Of a stretch of DNA of 5,287 bases, positions 1 through 5,287 are shown in pieces. The notes below the pieces were generated by a model. It did not search any database and was not told the DNA's origin. It saw nothing but the letters and a program-made list of their open reading frames with translations. Positions within the stretch are counted from its first letter, which is position 1. Each line of letters opens with the position of its first letter. The position numbers and the translations under genes were made by a program. This DNA is from JBOFCS01 sp051646185 (lineage in GTDB: Bacteria > Actinomycetota > Actinomycetes > Mycobacteriales > Mycobacteriaceae), in assembly GCA_051646185.1 (NCBI GenBank), contig JBOFCS010000228.1, forward strand, positions 1-5,287, read 5' to 3'.

Positions 1-930
1 CCTAGGATGAGCTTGATCGTGAACCTTCCGCAACCGAGCGACGGTTACATGGGTATACAACTGCGTTGTTGCCATCGTGGAATGCCCGAGGAGTTCCTGG
101 ACAACTCGTAAATCTGCCCCACCTTCAAGAAGGTGGGTAGCAGCCGAGTGCCGCAACCCGTGCGGGCCAATATCGGGGGTTCCCGGTACTGCTGCCATCA
201 CCGAGTGAACCACACTGCGCGCCATCCGAGGATCTAATCGCCCCCCTCGCGCACCTAACAGCAAAGCGGTTCCTGATTGTGAACTTTGCAAGACCGGTCG
301 ACCATTGTTGAGCCACAGAGTTATTGCCTCAACTGCTGGGTCTCCAAAGGGAGTCATACGTTCCTTATTGCCCTTGCCAAGCACTCGCAATAACCGGCGA
401 TCATAGTCAATATCAGAGATATCTAAACTACATAACTCACCAACCCGGATACCTGTGGAATATAAAAGTTCAACGATCAGTCGATCCCGCAGTGCTATTG
501 GATCATTTTGAGCAGCACCAGATTTTGCTGCTTCCATTGCTTCAATCGCCTGATCTTGCCGTAGTACGGCAGGCAAGGTGCGGTGCGCTTTGGGTGCTTG
601 CAAACGTACCCCAACATCTACCGTAATCCGGCCAGTCCGAGCTGCCCATTGAGTAAAAGTTTTTGCCGCAGAAGCTCTTCGAGCCAAACTAGTTCGTGCT
701 GTTCCCGATGCTGCTTGATTGGCCAACCAAGCACGCATGGTTGGCAAATCCAATTCTCGCAAGCTTGCTGCGGGTTGGTTATCCGTGAGGTACTCAAGCA
801 GTGAGCGAACGTCACTGAGGTAAGCACGAACAGTATGTTCGGAGCGGCTACGCTGCAGCCGCAAATACTCAGCATACTGCTCTAAATGGTCAACAAATGC
901 AGCGCAAAGCCTGCTTTCTTGTGCTGCCAT
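1..930 (-). CDS. xerC: Tyrosine recombinase XerC (3' end cut by window edge)
   Basis: Cytosolic site-specific recombinase that, with XerD, resolves chromosome dimers at dif. The reading frame is open from the ATG at 928-930 to base 1 (310 codons) with no stop, so only the last few residues are missing. Residues about 10-98 form the N-terminal SAM-like core-binding domain; about 120-305 form the catalytic domain. All six family catalytic residues are visible: R162 (STGIRVGEL), K186 (LGKGNKE), H257 and R260 (HGLRHSAATHLLEGG), H283 (LLGHSTMATTQ) and the nucleophile Y292 (LYTHV). An in-frame TGA two codons upstream of the ATG rules out a longer start; there is no clear Shine-Dalgarno sequence. 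The gene follows the SIP gene by 71 bases. Xer recombinases are commonly found near dprA in corynebacteria, which favours XerC over XerD or a phage integrase; the exact Xer subtype is inference. Confidence 0.94.
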   Translation of the reverse strand, partial: MAAQESRLCAAFVDHLEQYAEYLRLQRSRSEHTVRAYLSDVRSLLEYLTDNQPAASLRELDLPTMRAWLANQAASGTARTSLARRASAAKTFTQWAARTGRITVDVGVRLQAPKAHRTLPAVLRQDQAIEAMEAAKSGAAQNDPIALRDRLIVELLYSTGIRVGELCSLDISDIDYDRRLLRVLGKGNKERMTPFGDPAVEAITLWLNNGRPVLQSSQSGTALLLGARGGRLDPRMARSVVHSVMAAVPGTPDIGPHGLRHSAATHLLEGGADLRVVQELLGHSTMATTQLYTHVTVARLRKVHDQAHPR

Positions 931-1001
931 GGTTCAACGGTCGCTGCTATCACCCAAGTTTGCAAGCACCTTGAGCCATAAGCCTCATCGTGTCGCCGAA
1001 G
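931..1001. other. Short gap between SIP gene and xerC, no terminator seen
   Basis: These 71 bases separate the SIP stop codon from the xerC start. I looked for a stem followed by a T-run on the minus strand and found none, and no paired -35/-10 elements stand out. The gap is compatible with read-through from the SIP gene into xerC, but a weak promoter cannot be excluded by eye. Confidence 0.5.
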
Positions 1002-1844
1002 TCACTCTTTTGCGTGTTTCTCTGCTGCAGCCAATTCGACCTTCCATTGTCTAAAACTCTCTTCGGTATGCCCTCTCCTCCAGTAACCAGAAATAGATGC
1101 CCATCGAGCTTGCACCCCACGCTCTTTGCGAATGTAAGGACGCAAATTATGCATCACAGCCTGCGCTTCACCGTGAATAAAAACTTGCACCTGACCAGGA
1201 AGCCATTCGGTGTTTTTCACCGCTTCGATCAGCGGTGCGTTATCGCCCGAGCAAGTATCATCAGCATCACCGGAACTAACACCGCGGTGCACCCAGGTCA
1301 CATCAACAACTGCCATTGTTTCCATATAAATTTCATCGTGTCGGTCCGCAACTTCAATAAAAACTTTGGCTACGGCATCATCTGGAAGTGCTTCAACTGC
1401 AGCCGAAATAGCAGGTATTGCAGATTCATCTCCAGCAAAAAGATGCCAGTGTGCATCCGGATTAGGTCGGTAAGCCCCATTGGGGCCAAAGAAGTGGACC
1501 ACTTCTCCCGGTTGAACTTTCATTGCCCAAGGGCCAGCTATTCCCAGATCACCGTGCACTACAAAATCAATGGCAAGTTCTCGGCGCTGTGGATTCACAC
1601 TACGTATCGTGTAAGTCCGCAGTATTGGTTGCTGCTCAGGTGCATACTCCCTCGCTACCTCCTCCATATCCAAAGGTTCTGGATACTTGACCTCCGGCCT
1701 GAGGAAAATCAACTTAACGTAAGAATCGGTAAATTCACTGGCAACAAAATTGCTCCATTCTGGACCACCTAAAAACACCCGGACTATGTGCTCAGTAAGC
1801 TGTTCGGTTCGTAAAACTGACAGTGAATTGAGCTTGCGCGCCAT
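1002..1844 (-). CDS. Siderophore-interacting protein (FAD-dependent ferric-siderophore reductase family)
   Basis: Probable cytosolic flavoprotein of the SIP/ViuB family, which uses NAD(P)H to reduce ferric siderophores and release iron. Length is 280 residues, normal for the family. The N-terminal FAD-binding barrel carries the RTYT flavin motif at 76-79, FVVHG at 94-98, and the GPWA and PGE stretches at 104-114. FFGPNG (118-123) leads into the NAD(P)H-binding half, with GDESAIPAI at 138-146, EVADRHDE at 164-171, HGEAQAV at 224-230, and the typical C-terminal ISGYWRRGHTEE at 251-262. The ATG at 1842-1844 is preferred over a TTG eight codons upstream because GAAAGGG lies six bases before it. 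A DtxR-like operator and -10 element lie just upstream, so iron repression is likely. No siderophore transporter or biosynthesis gene is in the window, so the substrate is unknown. Function is inferred from motifs. Confidence 0.93.
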   Translation of the reverse strand: MARKLNSLSVLRTEQLTEHIVRVFLGGPEWSNFVASEFTDSYVKLIFLRPEVKYPEPLDMEEVAREYAPEQQPILRTYTIRSVNPQRRELAIDFVVHGDLGIAGPWAMKVQPGEVVHFFGPNGAYRPNPDAHWHLFAGDESAIPAISAAVEALPDDAVAKVFIEVADRHDEIYMETMAVVDVTWVHRGVSSGDADDTCSGDNAPLIEAVKNTEWLPGQVQVFIHGEAQAVMHNLRPYIRKERGVQARWASISGYWRRGHTEESFRQWKVELAAAEKHAKE

Positions 1845-1850
1845 GCAGTG

Positions 1851-1857
1851 CCCTTTC
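1851..1857 (-). promoter_or_regulatory. Ribosome binding site of the SIP gene
   Basis: GAAAGGG on the minus strand lies six bases before the ATG at 1842-1844. It lies inside the reading frame opened by the upstream TTG (1866-1868), so it supports the ATG as the real start and a 280-residue rather than 288-residue protein. Confidence 0.7.
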
Positions 1858-1873
1858 GATGTAAACAATAACT

Positions 1874-1892
1874 ATAAGTTAGCCCTACCTAA
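1874..1892 (-). promoter_or_regulatory. Probable DtxR (iron repressor) operator upstream of the SIP gene
   Basis: The plus-strand 19-mer ATAAGTTAGCCCTACCTAA matches the consensus DtxR box TTAGGTTAGCCTAACCTAA at 15 of 19 positions. The mismatches are at positions 1, 4, 12 and 13, and the GTTAGCC core and ACCTAA end are intact. It lies 29 bases upstream of the SIP start codon and overlaps a candidate -10 element, the right place for repression by Fe2+-loaded DtxR. DtxR control of iron-uptake genes is established in corynebacteria; binding at this site is inference. Confidence 0.8.
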
Positions 1893-1896
1893 TATA
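1891..1896 (-). promoter_or_regulatory. Candidate -10 element of the SIP promoter
   Basis: TATATT on the minus strand (five of six bases of TATAAT) would place transcription start near 1884, inside the DtxR box, leaving a leader of about 40 bases. No good -35 hexamer is found at 16-18 bases upstream, which is common in corynebacterial promoters but weakens the call. Confidence 0.4.
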
Positions 1897-1996
1897 GCGT
1901 TCCATGGATCCGTTAGGCACACAGCAGCGATTCGCTAGCGTGAGTAGCAGATCAAGCATAATTTTTGTTCGAGCAATCCCTGGGTATTCCAAATTA

Positions 1997-3151
1997 TTAG
2001 CGCTGTTTATCTCCCACTTGGTCACAACGCTGCCAACCATTCATGCTATTGATAGCTAGACCAAACATCTCCAACATCGGCAAGGCGGCCCGGACCTGAG
2101 CGATGGGGACTGCAGATTCCTGCGAAATAAAAGCTGGAATAGCCGCTCCACTCAACGGAAGAGCCTCGTACACCCACCTTTGCTCCTCGGAAAGATTATC
2201 TAATTTTGTCTTCGAACGAGGCGGACTCGGCGCTAAATCACCTATACGACCAGCTTCTTCCATAACCTCTGCAGCCGAAGTTACTAATCGAGCACCTTCT
2301 TGAATAAGACGGTGGCATCCCACCGAACTAGGAGCAGTCACCGGGCCTGGAACCGCACACACGGCCTTACCTAACCGCCTAGCCCAGGCAGCGGTATTTG
2401 CCGCACCACTACGTGAACCTGCCTCAATAACAATAACAGCGTCCGAGAGTGCGGCCACCAAACGATTACGCGCTAAAAAACGATGCCGGGCTGGACGAGT
2501 CCCTGGAACATATTCACTTATTACTAAACCATTTTGCGATATTCTATGCAACAAAGCGGAATGAGCTGCCGGATACGCCTGATCCACCCCGCAGGCCAGC
2601 ACTGCAATTGTCGTACCACCGACCCCCAAAGCTGCCCGATGTGCTACCCCATCGACTCCATATGCTGCCCCAGAAACGATGCTCATTCCAGCGGTGGACA
2701 ATTCGGAAGAAAAATCCGCAGCCACATGCTCTCCATAGCCACTCACAGCACGCGTACCCACAACTGACACCGAAAAGTCCGTAGCATCAACCACATTGCC
2801 TGAACCAAGAACCCACAGAGCTACTGGCCTTCGGCATTGCTCAGATTCTCTCGCTAATACTCCATCAAAAGCCAAGAATCGCCAGGCCGGCCACTGCTCG
2901 TCATCTGGAGTGAGAAATCGTCCACCAAGTTTATCGATAATCGAAAGATGTTGTTGAGAAAAATCTTTTCCAGATCTTGCTGCCGTCCGCCTAAGTAATA
3001 TTTCAGAACTAATATCACGCCGTTTAATTCGTTCCGTTGCCTCAACCGGACCTACCTGGCTAATAAAATCTAAAAGTTCAGAGCAGGGCCCCTCAGCAAC
3101 TGCGGACAGATATGCCCAGGATTGCAATATTTTACTTTCTACGGTACTCAT
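1997..3151 (-). CDS. dprA: DNA-processing protein DprA
   Basis: Cytosolic single-stranded-DNA-binding protein that in transformable bacteria protects incoming DNA and loads RecA. Translated from the ATG at 3149-3151 it has 384 residues. The Rossmann-like DprA core spans about 85-300: VVGTR at 130-134, VSGAAYGVDG at 159-168, ACGVDQAYP at 186-194, SEYVPGTRP at 212-220, ARNRLVAALSDAVIVIEAG at 227-245, AVPGP at 266-270 and GCHRLIQEGARLV at 278-290. A small C-terminal domain at about 315-375 fits the winged helix found in many DprA proteins. The usual FPxRNR motif reads FLARNR. A GTG three codons upstream (3158-3160) is also in frame, but the purine-rich AGAGGGGG is only one base from it and about ten bases from the ATG, so the ATG is preferred. 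The gene overlaps yifB by 20 bases, implying coupled translation. Whether this organism is transformable is unknown. Confidence 0.95.
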   Translation of the reverse strand: MSTVESKILQSWAYLSAVAEGPCSELLDFISQVGPVEATERIKRRDISSEILLRRTAARSGKDFSQQHLSIIDKLGGRFLTPDDEQWPAWRFLAFDGVLARESEQCRRPVALWVLGSGNVVDATDFSVSVVGTRAVSGYGEHVAADFSSELSTAGMSIVSGAAYGVDGVAHRAALGVGGTTIAVLACGVDQAYPAAHSALLHRISQNGLVISEYVPGTRPARHRFLARNRLVAALSDAVIVIEAGSRSGAANTAAWARRLGKAVCAVPGPVTAPSSVGCHRLIQEGARLVTSAAEVMEEAGRIGDLAPSPPRSKTKLDNLSEEQRWVYEALPLSGAAIPAFISQESAVPIAQVRAALPMLEMFGLAINSMNGWQRCDQVGDKQR

Positions 3152-4664
3152 AACTGTCACACCCCCTCTTATCCCGAAAACTCATTGCCGCTGCAACTTC
3201 GGTTTCAGTAGGAGCGTCCAAACCCGCTAAATCAGCCAATGTCCACGCCACTCGTAAAGCACGATCTGCACCTCGAGCAGTAATCAGCCCGCGTTGCAAA
3301 GCTAGGGTGAGTGGTTTAGATACTTGGGGACTTAGCCGAAAATGTCGTCGGAGAGCTGGGCCTGGGACTTCGGCATTTGTCTGCCAACCAAACTCCTCCC
3401 AACGGGATGCAGCTGCCGCACGGGCCTTCTGCACTCGTTGCCGAACAGTTGCTGAACTCTCTGCCACTTCATCGGTAAATGTTCCACTAGAGTTGGGAAG
3501 CATAGTGATTCGTATATCTACCCGATCAAGAAGCGGACCAGAAAGCTTACCTAAATATCGACGCTTAGCCATCGGTGCACAGGTGCAGTCTTGTGGATGC
3601 GTTGGCGCACAGGGACACGGGTTTGCGGCCAAGATGAGCTGAAATCGCGCAGGATAACGGGCTATACCATCACGACGGGCGATACGTATTTCTCCCTCTT
3701 CCAAAGGAGTACGCAATGCTTCCAAAGCTCGGGCACTCATTTCAGCACACTCATCTAAGAACAGCACTCCACGATGGGCCCGACTAACCGCTCCAGGCTT
3801 TGCCATCCCGGATCCACCACCAACTAAAGCACTTAAACTTGTGGAATGATGTGGAGAAACAAAAGGAGGCTGCACAATAAGCGGTTGATCGCTGGTTAAG
3901 AGTCCAGCAACTGAGTGAATAGCTGTTACCTCAAGGGACTCTTGTTCACTTAGTGGTGGCAATATCCCTGGAAGCCTTTGTGCAATCATGGTTTTACCGA
4001 TTCCAGGTGGACCAGTAAGCATAAGATGATGCGCTCCGGCTGCCGCAACTTCCAATCCATAACGTGCTTCACTTTGTCCCACTACATCACTGAGATCACA
4101 AAGATCTATTCCCGGCTTCCTCTCGATAGGACCTGGCGCAGTCAGTTGCATCGTGCCTTTAAGCCAGTGCACTACCTCTAAAAGTGATCGAGCACCAAGT
4201 ACCCGCACCCCCTCCACCAGACCCGCTTCGGAAAGATTTGCCACTGGCACCACAATCTGTTCCCACCCGTGACGCTTAGCCGCCATTACCGCGGGTAGCA
4301 CCCCGCGCACAGTACGAAGCCTGCCATCTAATGCCAATTCACCAAGCAACACAGTCGATTTCAATTCTTCAGCAAAGCTGTCCTCCTGTGCACACAACAC
4401 TGCACAGGCTAAAGCCAAGTCATAAACCGAACCGACCTTTGGCAGTGTTGCCGGTGAAAGAGCCAGAGTTATCCGCGATTGTGGCCATTTAAGCGCACTA
4501 TTATTAATGGCAGCACGTACCCGATCTCGGGATTCTTGAAGCGCCGCATCTGGCAGTCCTACCAGATGAACCCCGGGAAGTCCCTGACCAATATCGGCTT
4601 CAATTTCAACTATTTGCCCTTCCACCCCCGAAACTGCCACTGAAAACACCCGACCTAATGCCAT
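3132..4664 (-). CDS. yifB: YifB/ComM-family Mg chelatase-like AAA+ ATPase
   Basis: AAA+ ATPase of the family containing ComM, a helicase that promotes branch migration of donor DNA during natural transformation; the cellular role outside transformable species is poorly known. Length is 510 residues, full size. Residues 1-170 form the N-terminal ChlI/Lon-S16-like domain (LPGVHLVGLPDAALQESRDR at 29-48, LSPA at 69-72, GEL at 108-110). The AAA+ domain follows: Walker A GPPGIGKT at 218-225, PHHSTS at 271-276, ALVGGGS at 279-285, Walker B VLFLDECAE at 300-308, AANPC with sensor-1 N348, and R381 in LLDRVDIRI as a likely arginine finger. Cysteines 350, 352, 360 and 362 form C-x-C-x7-C-x-C, a metal-site-like insertion also known in homologues. 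The C-terminal lid (RGADRALRVAWTLADL, 464-479) is intact. The ATG is one base after the yraN stop, and the gene's end overlaps dprA. Confidence 0.96.
   Translation of the reverse strand: MALGRVFSVAVSGVEGQIVEIEADIGQGLPGVHLVGLPDAALQESRDRVRAAINNSALKWPQSRITLALSPATLPKVGSVYDLALACAVLCAQEDSFAEELKSTVLLGELALDGRLRTVRGVLPAVMAAKRHGWEQIVVPVANLSEAGLVEGVRVLGARSLLEVVHWLKGTMQLTAPGPIERKPGIDLCDLSDVVGQSEARYGLEVAAAGAHHLMLTGPPGIGKTMIAQRLPGILPPLSEQESLEVTAIHSVAGLLTSDQPLIVQPPFVSPHHSTSLSALVGGGSGMAKPGAVSRAHRGVLFLDECAEMSARALEALRTPLEEGEIRIARRDGIARYPARFQLILAANPCPCAPTHPQDCTCAPMAKRRYLGKLSGPLLDRVDIRITMLPNSSGTFTDEVAESSATVRQRVQKARAAAASRWEEFGWQTNAEVPGPALRRHFRLSPQVSKPLTLALQRGLITARGADRALRVAWTLADLAGLDAPTETEVAAAMSFRDKRGCDSYEYRRK
3162..3169 (-). 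promoter_or_regulatory. Ribosome binding site of dprA
   Basis: AGAGGGGG on the minus strand lies inside the yifB coding region, ten bases before the ATG at 3149-3151 and one base before the GTG at 3158-3160. The spacing decides in favour of the ATG. Confidence 0.6.
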
Positions 4665-4665
4665 A

Positions 4666-5064
4666 TCAGCTCACCCCAATCAGATGATCAATCACCGGGT
4701 CTGATTGGGGCTCAATGAGTACCGAAATAATGTCAAGTCGCACTGACCCCCAGCCTAAAGATTGCTCCACCAACCATAGACCGGCCAACCTGCGTAACCT
4801 GGCTAATTTATCGGGCGTTATCGCTTCGGCTGGATACCCATACTGCACTCCAGAACGTGTTTTGACTTCTACAAAAACCACTGTGGAATCTTCTACAGCG
4901 ATAATGTCAAGTTCACCAAATCGACAGCGCCAATTTCTCGCTAATATCTTTATTCTTTTGCTGATTAAAAATCCACAAGCAAGGTCCTCACCAATAGCTC
5001 CTAATTCGCTAGGTGAAAATCGCTGTTGGTTAAGAAGATCTATCCGAGCTTTATTTTTGTCCAT
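4666..5064 (-). CDS. yraN: YraN / UPF0102 family endonuclease-like protein
   Basis: Small cytosolic protein with a Holliday-junction-resolvase-like PD-(D/E)XK nuclease fold; the biological role of the family is not settled. Translated from the ATG at 5062-5064 it has 132 residues, the usual family size. Visible motifs are GAIGEDLA at 22-29 (conserved E26), ARNWRCRFGELDIIA at 42-56 and VVFVEVKTRSG at 62-72. D53, E66 and K68 are the expected nuclease-type acidic and lysine residues, so the site looks intact. A GTG three codons upstream (5071-5073) is an alternative start; neither start has a good Shine-Dalgarno sequence, so the choice is uncertain by three residues. The TGA stop at 4666-4668 is followed one base later by the yifB ATG, indicating translational coupling. 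The 3' end carries an inverted repeat. Confidence 0.93.
   Translation of the reverse strand: MDKNKARIDLLNQQRFSPSELGAIGEDLACGFLISKRIKILARNWRCRFGELDIIAVEDSTVVFVEVKTRSGVQYGYPAEAITPDKLARLRRLAGLWLVEQSLGWGSVRLDIISVLIEPQSDPVIDHLIGVS
4671..4677 (-). promoter_or_regulatory. Shine-Dalgarno of yifB, partly inside a hairpin
   Basis: GGGGTGA on the minus strand lies six bases before the yifB ATG (4662-4664) and shares GGTGA with the extended Shine-Dalgarno sequence. Its four G residues (4674-4677) form the base of the 3' arm of the inverted repeat at 4674-4710, so it would be unavailable when the hairpin is folded. Confidence 0.55.
4674..4710 (-). repeat. 10-bp perfect inverted repeat at the yraN-yifB junction
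   Basis: On the minus strand CCCCAATCAG (4701-4710) is followed after 17 bases by its exact reverse complement CTGATTGGGG (4674-4683). The repeat lies in the last 15 codons of yraN, six bases short of its stop codon, and ends ten bases before the yifB ATG. It has no following T-run, so it is not a Rho-independent terminator. The most natural reading is an RNA hairpin that masks the yifB ribosome binding site until ribosomes finishing yraN open it. Confidence 0.65.
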
Positions 5065-5186
5065 ACAGATCACTATTAAAGTGACCTATGACAATTGATC
5101 GCCATGCTGCACTTGCGGGGATCTTAATGTGAATAAAAGAAAGCCTGGGGATAAATCCACACTGCCAAAGTAAAATTCATCAAACC
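5065..5186. other. Gap between the DUF2469 gene and yraN
   Basis: This is the widest gap upstream of the yraN-yifB-dprA unit and the likeliest place for its promoter, but I found no -35/-10 pair with proper spacing: TTGTCA lies near the start codon with no matching -10. The minus strand has a T-rich patch (TTTCTTTTATT) after a short imperfect palindrome, which is too weak for a terminator call. The gap also holds the DnaA-box-like palindrome at 5146-5161 and a 15-base symmetrical sequence TCACTATTAAAGTGA at 5070-5084. Confidence 0.5.
5146..5161. repeat. Imperfect palindrome resembling two overlapping DnaA boxes
   Basis: The plus strand reads TGGGGATAAATCCACA. Read on the minus strand, TTATCCCCA matches the DnaA box TTATCCACA at eight of nine bases; on the plus strand AAATCCACA matches at seven of nine. 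The arms TGxGGAT and ATCCxCA are symmetrical around AA. It could be an operator, a weak DnaA site or chance. Confidence 0.3.
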
Positions 5187-5287
5187 CTAGCTCAAACCGT
5201 CCTCAGGGAGCCGAAGATCTGGCTTATCTAACTCTTCGACATTGACATCTTTGAATGTCAACACCCGCACATGCTTAACAAACCGAG
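5187..5287 (-). CDS. DUF2469 family protein, C-terminal end only
   Basis: An open frame enters from the right edge and ends at a TAG (5187-5189). Its 33 whole codons include HVRVLTFKDVNVEELDKP followed by DLRLPEDGLS. This acidic tail closely resembles the C-terminus of the small DUF2469 proteins of actinobacteria, whose gene usually lies between rnhB and yraN. The function of the family is unknown. No catalytic motif can be judged from this fragment. The assignment rests on the tail sequence and on its position just upstream of yraN. Confidence 0.85.
   Translation of the reverse strand, partial: RFVKHVRVLTFKDVNVEELDKPDLRLPEDGLS

Noticed and set aside
125..875. Several open frames of 63-100 codons on both strands at the left end
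   Set aside because: All overlap the xerC frame, which encodes an intact catalytic site; they are shadow frames without motifs.
1473..1485. GCCCCATTGGGGC inverted repeat in the SIP gene
   Set aside because: Six-base arms around one base inside a conserved coding segment (GPNGAY) are explained by the protein sequence and chance.
990..1772. Plus-strand open frame of 260 codons
   Set aside because: It lies wholly opposite the SIP gene, whose protein carries a complete set of family motifs; the plus-strand translation shows no recognisable motif or domain.
1911..1929. Possible second DtxR half-site (GCCTAAC on the minus strand)
   Set aside because: Only about 11 of 19 positions fit the DtxR consensus when extended, close to what chance gives.
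1926..1940. Small inverted repeats AGCGA-T-TCGCT and CGCTAGCG after dprA
   Set aside because: The stems are short with almost no loop and no T-run follows, so they do not make a terminator; no known operator is matched.
5070..5084. Symmetrical TCACTATTAAAGTGA just before the yraN start
   Set aside because: Five-base arms are common by chance and no regulator with this site is known to me; kept only as a note.
5125..5161. Possible terminator after the DUF2469 gene
   Set aside because: The stem before the T-rich patch is only about five pairs with a mismatch and the T-run is interrupted, so it is not convincing.
1..5287. Mobile element, CRISPR array, tRNA or rRNA
   Set aside because: No terminal repeats, transposase frames, regularly spaced repeats or tRNA/rRNA-like segments were seen on either strand; xerC is the housekeeping type rather than a phage integrase.

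Overview
The window suggests an actinobacterium, most likely a Corynebacterium or close relative. Three things point that way. The first is the minus-strand gene order: the C-terminus of a DUF2469 protein (an actinobacterial family), then yraN, yifB/comM and dprA, with xerC further on. The second is a good match to the 19-bp DtxR iron-repressor operator. The third is the protein sequences themselves. G+C judged by eye on a few lines is close to one half, which would be low for the genus. The species cannot be named from this window.

All recognisable genes are on the minus strand, so transcription runs from high to low coordinates. From right to left: the last 33 codons of a DUF2469 gene (5187-5287); a 122-base gap with no convincing promoter or terminator; yraN (4666-5064); yifB (3132-4664), whose ATG lies one base after the yraN stop; dprA (1997-3151), which overlaps yifB by 20 bases; a 152-base gap holding a probable DtxR box and -10 element; a siderophore-interacting protein gene (SIP, 1002-1844); a 71-base gap; and xerC (1-930), which runs off the left edge just after its catalytic tyrosine region. 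No stretch longer than 300 bases lacks a gene.

yraN-yifB-dprA looks like one translationally coupled unit of DNA-processing proteins: a nuclease-fold protein, an AAA+ ATPase of the ComM family, and the single-strand DNA/RecA-loading protein DprA. A 10-bp perfect inverted repeat across the yraN-yifB junction would hide part of the yifB Shine-Dalgarno sequence, so yifB translation may depend on yraN translation. The SIP gene is functionally foreign to this cluster. It is probably a cytosolic flavin-dependent ferric-siderophore reductase with its own iron-controlled promoter, sitting between dprA and xerC. Because no terminator is visible after it, xerC may be partly co-transcribed with an iron-regulated gene.

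No mobile element, CRISPR array, tRNA, rRNA or unknown multigene system is visible. The points most worth a second look are the DtxR-controlled SIP gene inside a DNA-processing locus and the hairpin at the yraN-yifB junction.
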